Shown here piece by piece: positions 7,570 through 11,260 of a stretch of 11,260 nucleotides of DNA (its first letter is position 1; each line of letters opens with the position of its first letter). The DNA is from Victivallaceae bacterium (GTDB taxonomy: Bacteria > Verrucomicrobiota > Lentisphaeria > Victivallales > Victivallaceae): contig JAQUOK010000049.1 of NCBI GenBank assembly GCA_028717165.1, forward strand, positions 1 to 11,260, read 5' to 3'. The translations under genes and the position numbers were made by a program. Below the pieces are notes generated by a model, which did not search any database, was not told the DNA's origin, and was given only the letters and a program-made list of their open reading frames with translations.

Positions 7570-7580
7570 GCGTTTGTATT
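7563..7580. promoter_or_regulatory. Operator O2, imperfect copy over the -35 box
   Basis: attgcaagcgtttgtatt matches operator O1 at 15 of 18 positions. One half (cgtttgtatt) is identical and the other is degenerate. Its centre is 46 bp from that of O1 and it covers the -35 hexamer. The pair suggests cooperative or redundant repression by the adjacent LacI-type regulator. Confidence 0.72.
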
Positions 7581-7623
7581 TTGTTTTCGTTTTTTTCGGA
7601 ACTTGCGGGTAATGCCGTCCCCC

Positions 7624-7765
7624 CATATCTGTTCCCTGTAGGGGAACCTCAAATGCCTTACCCGCATTTTGAAGTTCTCCTTCAGGGAACATCATGGAAC
7701 CGATAAGATTCCCCAAGGCGCTGCCTTGGGCTACGTTAAAAATCCCTTCCAGGGATAAAAAACGG
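7624..7765. repeat. 142-bp dispersed multi-hairpin repeat, copy 2
   Basis: This copy is 98.6% identical to positions 1-142 (differences at 7648 and 7694) and in the same orientation. It fills most of the 303-bp gap between the mannosidase and acpS genes. Because both ends are internal to the window, it fixes the shared right end and at least 142 bp of length. Read on the minus strand, its last hairpin (7742-7756) is followed by about five T's, so it may act as a terminator for acpS. ACTTGCGG occurs on both sides (7601-7608 and 7778-7785), a possible but offset target duplication. Confidence 0.95.
7738..7756 (-). terminator. Possible acpS terminator supplied by the repeat
   Basis: On the minus strand ATCCC/GGGAT forms a 5-bp stem with a 5-nt loop (7742-7756), followed by a run of T's (7738-7742 as A's on the plus strand; the last one overlaps the stem). 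It begins about 37 bp after the acpS stop codon. The stem is short, so termination would be weak. The same hairpin exists in repeat copy 1. Confidence 0.35.
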
Positions 7766-7792
7766 GCGCCCGATTACACTTGCGGTTTGCAA

Positions 7793-8170
7793 TTATGATT
7801 CCAGGATTACTGTTGCGGAAGCGTATTCTCTTTCGTGGGAGATGCTTACGTGGAAACGCCCGGCGTTTATTGCGGCCGCTCTTTTGGCGGCGCTGCCGGA
7901 CAAGAAGAGTTCGGGGTTGCCTTCCGGGGAGTTCCTTATATCGATGTCCTGCCAGAAGCAGTTCTGTCCGATGCCGCAGTGCAGGGCTTTGGAAACGGCT
8001 TCTTTGGCGGCCCAGCGCCCGGCGTAATATTCGATCGGGTTGCAGCGGGTGGAGGCCTCCTGTTTTTCGGATTCGGTGAATATCCTGTCGACAAAAGCTT
8101 TTCCGTGTTTATCGAACAATGCTTTCATGCGTTCTATTTTTATTATGTCGGTACCGATCCCTACGATCAT
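7793..8170 (-). CDS. acpS: Holo-[acyl-carrier-protein] synthase
   Basis: This 125-residue protein transfers 4'-phosphopantetheine from CoA to the conserved serine of apo-ACP, activating it for fatty-acid synthesis. The family signatures are present: MIVGIGTDIIKIER with metal-ligand Asp8, RIFTESEKQEA, YYAGRWAAKEAVSKAL with Glu57, and the C-terminal HVSISHEREYASATVILE strand. Length is typical of the short, trimeric AcpS type. It is divergent from rsmE, with 94 bp between the starts, and is the only gene on its strand here. The second repeat copy lies just beyond its stop codon. Confidence 0.96.
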   Translation of the reverse strand: MIVGIGTDIIKIERMKALFDKHGKAFVDRIFTESEKQEASTRCNPIEYYAGRWAAKEAVSKALHCGIGQNCFWQDIDIRNSPEGNPELFLSGSAAKRAAAINAGRFHVSISHEREYASATVILES

Positions 8171-8234
8171 ATTAGTGTTCCCTGAGCTTGTATTTTGCGC
8201 TTGCGGTTATAGATTCTTTTGAACCCGTTTTTCT

Positions 8235-8263
8235 AATAGAATTGCCAAATATAAGAATTTCAA
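8235..8263 (-). promoter_or_regulatory. Weak candidate promoter for acpS
   Basis: On the minus strand TTGAAA (8258-8263) and TCTATT (8235-8240) are 17 bp apart, matching consensus at 5 of 6 and 4 of 6 positions. It lies in the AT-rich acpS-rsmE intergenic region. By-eye matches of this strength are common in AT-rich DNA. Confidence 0.3.
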
Positions 8264-8264
8264 T

Positions 8265-8972
8265 ATGAATTCGATTTTATTATTTGAAACTGACTTTATA
8301 ACGCCGGATACCGTGTCCCTGGAAGGGCATCGTTTCGAGCATTTGCGCAAGGTGCTGCGGGTAGAACCGGGAGCTGCCGTTAAAGTCGGTATTCTGAATG
8401 GAATGCTGGGGCGTGGTGAAGTGCTTGAGGTTGAAAAGGATAATATCAGGCTGCGGGTTGATCTGACTGATAATCCGCCGGCGGTTTTGCCTTTGACTCT
8501 GGTCTGTGCCCTGCAGCGGCCGCAGACTATGAAAAAAGTATTGCAGGCGCTGGTTGCCTACGGATGTAAAAAGATTTATTTTATCGGCAGCCGGAAAGTG
8601 GAAAAAAGCTACTGGGATTCTCCTTTGCTGGAAGATGAGTCGCTGCGGAAGCAGATTATACTCGGGCTCGAACAGGGCTGTGATACGGTGATGCCGGAAA
8701 TACATTTCCGCCGCCGTTTCAAGGCTTTTATCGAGGATGAACTGGCGGCCGTAAAGGGAGATTCGCTGGGGCTTACGGCGCATCCGTCAGGGAAAGAGCC
8801 TTGCCCGGCGCAGGTGAAAGGGGCGGTAACGCTTTGCATCGGCCCGGAGGGCGGCTTTACGGATTACGAAATCGAATTGCTGGGGCGTCACGGCTGTCCG
8901 GCGGTACATTTGGGAACGCGGCCGCTGCGTACGGAATTTGCCGTCTGCGCTCTGCTCGGAAGATTATTTTAA
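8265..8972 (+). CDS. rsmE: 16S rRNA (uracil(1498)-N(3))-methyltransferase RsmE
   Basis: This 235-residue SPOUT-class enzyme uses SAM to methylate N3 of U1498 in helix 44 of 16S rRNA, on assembled 30S subunits. The N-terminal PUA-like domain starts with the family pattern GHRFEHLRKVLRVEPGAAVKVG. The C-terminal trefoil-knot domain carries CIGPEGGFTDYEIE (G193-P-E-G-G-F198) and LGTRPLRTEFAV (216-227). The last corresponds to the usual LGxRILRTETA segment with Pro and Phe substitutions. Length is close to the family norm. No clear Shine-Dalgarno site precedes the ATG. An intrinsic terminator follows 15 bp after the stop codon, so the gene appears to be transcribed alone. Confidence 0.95.
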   Translation: MNSILLFETDFITPDTVSLEGHRFEHLRKVLRVEPGAAVKVGILNGMLGRGEVLEVEKDNIRLRVDLTDNPPAVLPLTLVCALQRPQTMKKVLQALVAYGCKKIYFIGSRKVEKSYWDSPLLEDESLRKQIILGLEQGCDTVMPEIHFRRRFKAFIEDELAAVKGDSLGLTAHPSGKEPCPAQVKGAVTLCIGPEGGFTDYEIELLGRHGCPAVHLGTRPLRTEFAVCALLGRLF

Positions 8973-8987
8973 CTAACAAAAAGCAGT

Positions 8988-9014
8988 GGTTGTTTCGGAA
9001 AAACAGCCCTTTTT
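8988..9014 (+). terminator. Intrinsic terminator after rsmE
   Basis: GGTTGTTT (8988-8995) pairs with AAACAGCC (9001-9008) over 8 bp, including one G-U pair, with a 5-nt loop. It is followed by C and five T's (9010-9014). Upstream AAAAAG could partly pair with CTTTTT, so it may work in both directions. Confidence 0.7.
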
Positions 9015-9045
9015 AATTGTATGAAGTTCCGGTATTACGGGTTAA

Positions 9046-9051
9046 AAGGAG
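9046..9051 (+). promoter_or_regulatory. Ribosome binding site of the M32 carboxypeptidase
   Basis: A full AAGGAG lies 5 nt before the ATG at 9057 and fixes that start. Confidence 0.8.
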
Positions 9052-9056
9052 TGTAA

Positions 9057-10553
9057 ATGGAAGACAAGTTGAAGAAACTGAAGAAGATTGTCGGGGACGC
9101 TTTTGAACTGCAGCGCATTGCCGCGGTTCTGGACTGGGATCAGCAGGTGGGCATGCCGGTTGCGGCCGCCGCCGGCCGGGCCCGCCAGACTTCCCTGATA
9201 GTGAGTCTGGCGCATGAAAAACGTACCAGTGCTGAGCTTGGCGAACTTCTGCAGGTCCTCGTTACGGAGATGGAAAACCTCGATCCCGATTCCGACGATT
9301 ACTGCCTGATAAAACTGGTTGCCCGCGAGTATGAACGCCATACGAAGGTTCCGGCTGAATATGTCGCCGAGTTTTCGCACCTCACCTCGCTGGCTCATTC
9401 GAAGTGGGAAAGCGCCCTTGCCGGGTCGGATTTCCTGATATTCAAGGATTCTCTCGAAAAGATTTTCCGGATGTGCCGGGAATACACTGATTTTTTTGCG
9501 CCTTACGAGCATGTATATGATCCTCTCCTGGATGAGTTCGAGCCGGGTATGAAGACGGCGGAGCTTATTGCAGTGTTCGACAAGATCCGGCCGCAGCAGG
9601 TTGAACTCATACGGGAAATAATGGCGCGTCCGGTTCCCGACCAGAGCTGTCTGCGGCATGAATTTGCCGCCGGCAGGCAATGGCAGTTGTCAACTGCCGC
9701 TGCGGCCGCGATCGGTTATGATTTCAGCCGGGGGCGTCTTGACAGTGTCGTTCATCCGTTTACGACGACCTTCAACCTGAACGACGTCCGTATAACTTCT
9801 TCCGTTCACACCGGCAATTTGAATTCACTCAGTTCAACCATTCATGAGGCGGGGCACGCCATTTATGAACAGAATATCTCCCCGCGCCTGGAAAATACCC
9901 CGCTGGCGACGGGCGTATCGCTGGGGATGCATGAATCGCAATCCCGCCTGTGGGAAAATATCATCGGGCGTTCTTATCATTTTCTCCGGTTCTTTTACCC
10001 GCAAATACAGGATGCCTTTCCGGAGTTGAAAACCGTGCCGCTGGATGAATTCTATCGCGCTTATAATACCGTAAAGCCCGGATTTATCCGTATCCACGCG
10101 GATGAAGCGACTTACAATTTGCATATTATGCTGCGTTTTGAGCTGGAAGTCGCCATGCTTGAAGGCTCGCTGGCGGTAGCGGATCTGCCGGAGGCGTGGA
10201 ATGCGAAAATGAAAGAATATTTCGGAATAATTCCGCCGGATGACGCTCTCGGATGTCTGCAGGACGTGCACTGGTCGGCCGGCCTGATCGGGTATTTCCC
10301 GACTTACGCGCTGGGAAATTTAATTGCCGCCCAGCTCTGGAAAGTGTGCCGGGAAAAATACGGCAGCCTGGATAAAGCGATAGCCTGCGGGCGTTTTGAC
10401 GAACTGCGCGTCTGGCTCAGTGAAAATATCCATTGTCACGGCAGCAAATTCGAATCCCCGGAACTGCTGCGGCGAATTACCGGCGGCGGCATTGACCCGG
10501 AAATCTATATGAAATACCTGCGCGGGAAATATTCGGAGATTTACGGACTGTAG
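9057..10553 (+). CDS. M32 (Taq-type) metallocarboxypeptidase
   Basis: This 498-residue protein belongs to peptidase family M32, cytoplasmic zinc carboxypeptidases that trim C-terminal residues from peptides. The zinc motif is H263-E264-A-G-H267, within STIHEAGHAIYEQ; the third ligand is predicted as E293 in MHESQSRLWEN. Other family segments are visible: the DWDQQVGMP start region, IHADEATYNLHIMLRFELE, and DVHWSAGLIGYFPTYALGNLIAAQLW near the C-terminus. Length is normal for M32 (about 500). No signal peptide is seen. A full AAGGAG site supports the start. The gene stands alone after the rsmE terminator; its promoter is not clear. No convincing terminator is seen in the 150 bp that follow. Confidence 0.96.
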   Translation: MEDKLKKLKKIVGDAFELQRIAAVLDWDQQVGMPVAAAAGRARQTSLIVSLAHEKRTSAELGELLQVLVTEMENLDPDSDDYCLIKLVAREYERHTKVPAEYVAEFSHLTSLAHSKWESALAGSDFLIFKDSLEKIFRMCREYTDFFAPYEHVYDPLLDEFEPGMKTAELIAVFDKIRPQQVELIREIMARPVPDQSCLRHEFAAGRQWQLSTAAAAAIGYDFSRGRLDSVVHPFTTTFNLNDVRITSSVHTGNLNSLSSTIHEAGHAIYEQNISPRLENTPLATGVSLGMHESQSRLWENIIGRSYHFLRFFYPQIQDAFPELKTVPLDEFYRAYNTVKPGFIRIHADEATYNLHIMLRFELEVAMLEGSLAVADLPEAWNAKMKEYFGIIPPDDALGCLQDVHWSAGLIGYFPTYALGNLIAAQLWKVCREKYGSLDKAIACGRFDELRVWLSENIHCHGSKFESPELLRRITGGGIDPEIYMKYLRGKYSEIYGL

Positions 10554-10701
10554 CGACGGGACCGGCGAAACTGAAAAACTGACGAAACCGGCGTTCGGGA
10601 CGCGGTCCGGTAACCCGGGAAACGTTGTATGTCTGTTTCGGGCGGCTTTGTTCTCGAAAGGCTCTTCGTATAAAAAATGTTTCAAAAAATCTTAATTGAA
10701 C

Positions 10702-10730
10702 TTGACAAATGAGATTATATGCAGTGTATT
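10702..10730 (+). promoter_or_regulatory. Promoter of the lipoprotein gene
   Basis: A perfect TTGACA (10702-10707), a 17-bp spacer and TGTATT (10725-10730, 4 of 6) lie 32 bp before the lipoprotein start codon. Transcription would begin near 10737, leaving a leader of about 26 nt. Confidence 0.6.
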
Positions 10731-10762
10731 TGTGAGTGCGTTTAAAATAAAGGATATTGTTT

Positions 10763-11260
10763 ATGTCAGGAAAAATCTTTATTTCGGCATTGTTTTCCCT
10801 CCTGGTCATGGCGGTTTCCGGATGTCGCCAGATTATCGTATCCGAGGTGTTGCAGCAGCCGCTCGGCAAAAAGGTCTATTTGAAACATAATATCTGGTAT
10901 GAAAATCCGGGCAGAATTTCATGCCTTAATATCCAGAAAGGAAAAATTATTCCTTTCGGAACCGAGATCGAGCCGATCCAGGCGACGGATTACCGGCTTT
11001 GTTTCAAAACGATGGACGGAAAGGAATTCAACATAAATTATGAAACCAGTCTGATAATGCAGCCGATGGAGAATTTCATCCGGCAGAACTTTACCATGCA
11101 GACCCGGGATGAACTTACCAAGGGCATGAAGAAGGAGGAGGTGGAACTCCTGCTCCAGGGTAAACTCAAACGGGGCATGACGAAAGAACAGGTACTCCTG
11201 GCCTGCGGCGTTCCCCCGGCCTGCAGGACGCCGTCGACGTTGAACAGTACAAGGGTGTAC
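10763..11260 (+). CDS. Lipoprotein with BamE/SmpA-like motif, 3' end beyond the window
   Basis: The first 166 codons are visible and the frame is still open at the window end. A lipoprotein signal peptide is clear: MSGKIFISALFSLLVMAVSGC, with the VSGC lipobox and lipidated Cys21. The protein would therefore be anchored in a membrane, probably the outer membrane. The next ~95 residues, rich in beta-type segments, are not a family I can name. Then come KGMKKEEVELLL (120-131) and RGMTKEQVLLACGVPP (137-152). The second matches the GMTxxqVxxxxGxP signature of BamE/SmpA/OmlA domains; the first is a diverged repeat of it. AAGGA lies 8 nt before the ATG. Function is unknown; an envelope-assembly accessory role is inferred from the motif only. 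Confidence 0.82.
   Translation, partial: MSGKIFISALFSLLVMAVSGCRQIIVSEVLQQPLGKKVYLKHNIWYENPGRISCLNIQKGKIIPFGTEIEPIQATDYRLCFKTMDGKEFNINYETSLIMQPMENFIRQNFTMQTRDELTKGMKKEEVELLLQGKLKRGMTKEQVLLACGVPPACRTPSTLNSTRVY

Noticed and set aside
10554..10640. GC-rich inverted repeats after the M32 gene as an intrinsic terminator
   Set aside because: Stems are interrupted or have long loops, and none is followed by a T run.
10696..10890. 64-codon open frame overlapping the lipoprotein start region
   Set aside because: It begins between the candidate promoter elements, has no ribosome site, and overlaps a gene with a clear lipoprotein signal and Shine-Dalgarno sequence in another frame.

Overview
The window looks like a chromosomal segment of an anaerobic, fermentative bacterium, at roughly 50% GC by eye. 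[FeFe]-hydrogenase maturation genes sit beside a cytoplasmic GH38 alpha-mannosidase with its own LacI-type repressor. That mix, the weak or absent Shine-Dalgarno sites on several genes and the dispersed short repeat would fit the Lentisphaerota/Verrucomicrobiota (PVC) gut lineage. The taxonomic guess is inference only: no rRNA or other marker gene is present.

Layout, left to right. (1) 1-142: first copy of a 142-bp multi-hairpin dispersed repeat. (2) 217-3446, plus strand: a promoter, a ~180-nt structured leader, then a compact operon for a TM1266-family small ACT-like regulator, the GTPase/scaffold HydF and the radical-SAM tyrosine lyase HydG. The leader has a 10-bp long-range helix whose 3' strand overlaps a terminator-like hairpin with seven T's ending at the start codon, so it resembles a riboswitch or attenuator. 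HydG lacks the middle cysteine of the C-terminal CX2CX22C motif that holds the auxiliary Fe-S cluster. Neither hydE nor a hydrogenase structural gene is in the window. (3) 3465-7580, minus strand: a GH38 alpha-mannosidase followed 2 bp later by a LacI-family regulator. Upstream is a good sigma-70-type promoter flanked by two related operators, one a perfect 18-bp palindrome. This reads as a self-contained, autoregulated mannoside-utilisation unit. (4) 7624-7765: second copy of the repeat, between the mannosidase promoter and acpS. (5) 7793-10553: housekeeping genes acpS (minus), rsmE (plus, with a clear terminator) and an M32 carboxypeptidase (plus). (6) 10702-11260: a promoter and the first 166 codons of a lipoprotein with a BamE/SmpA-like motif, cut by the window end.

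The most interesting parts are the leader of the hydrogenase-maturation operon and the altered HydG. Together they suggest a regulated and possibly non-standard H-cluster (or H-cluster-like) assembly pathway. The rest is conventional, apart from the well-resolved operator architecture of the mannosidase unit and the repeat.
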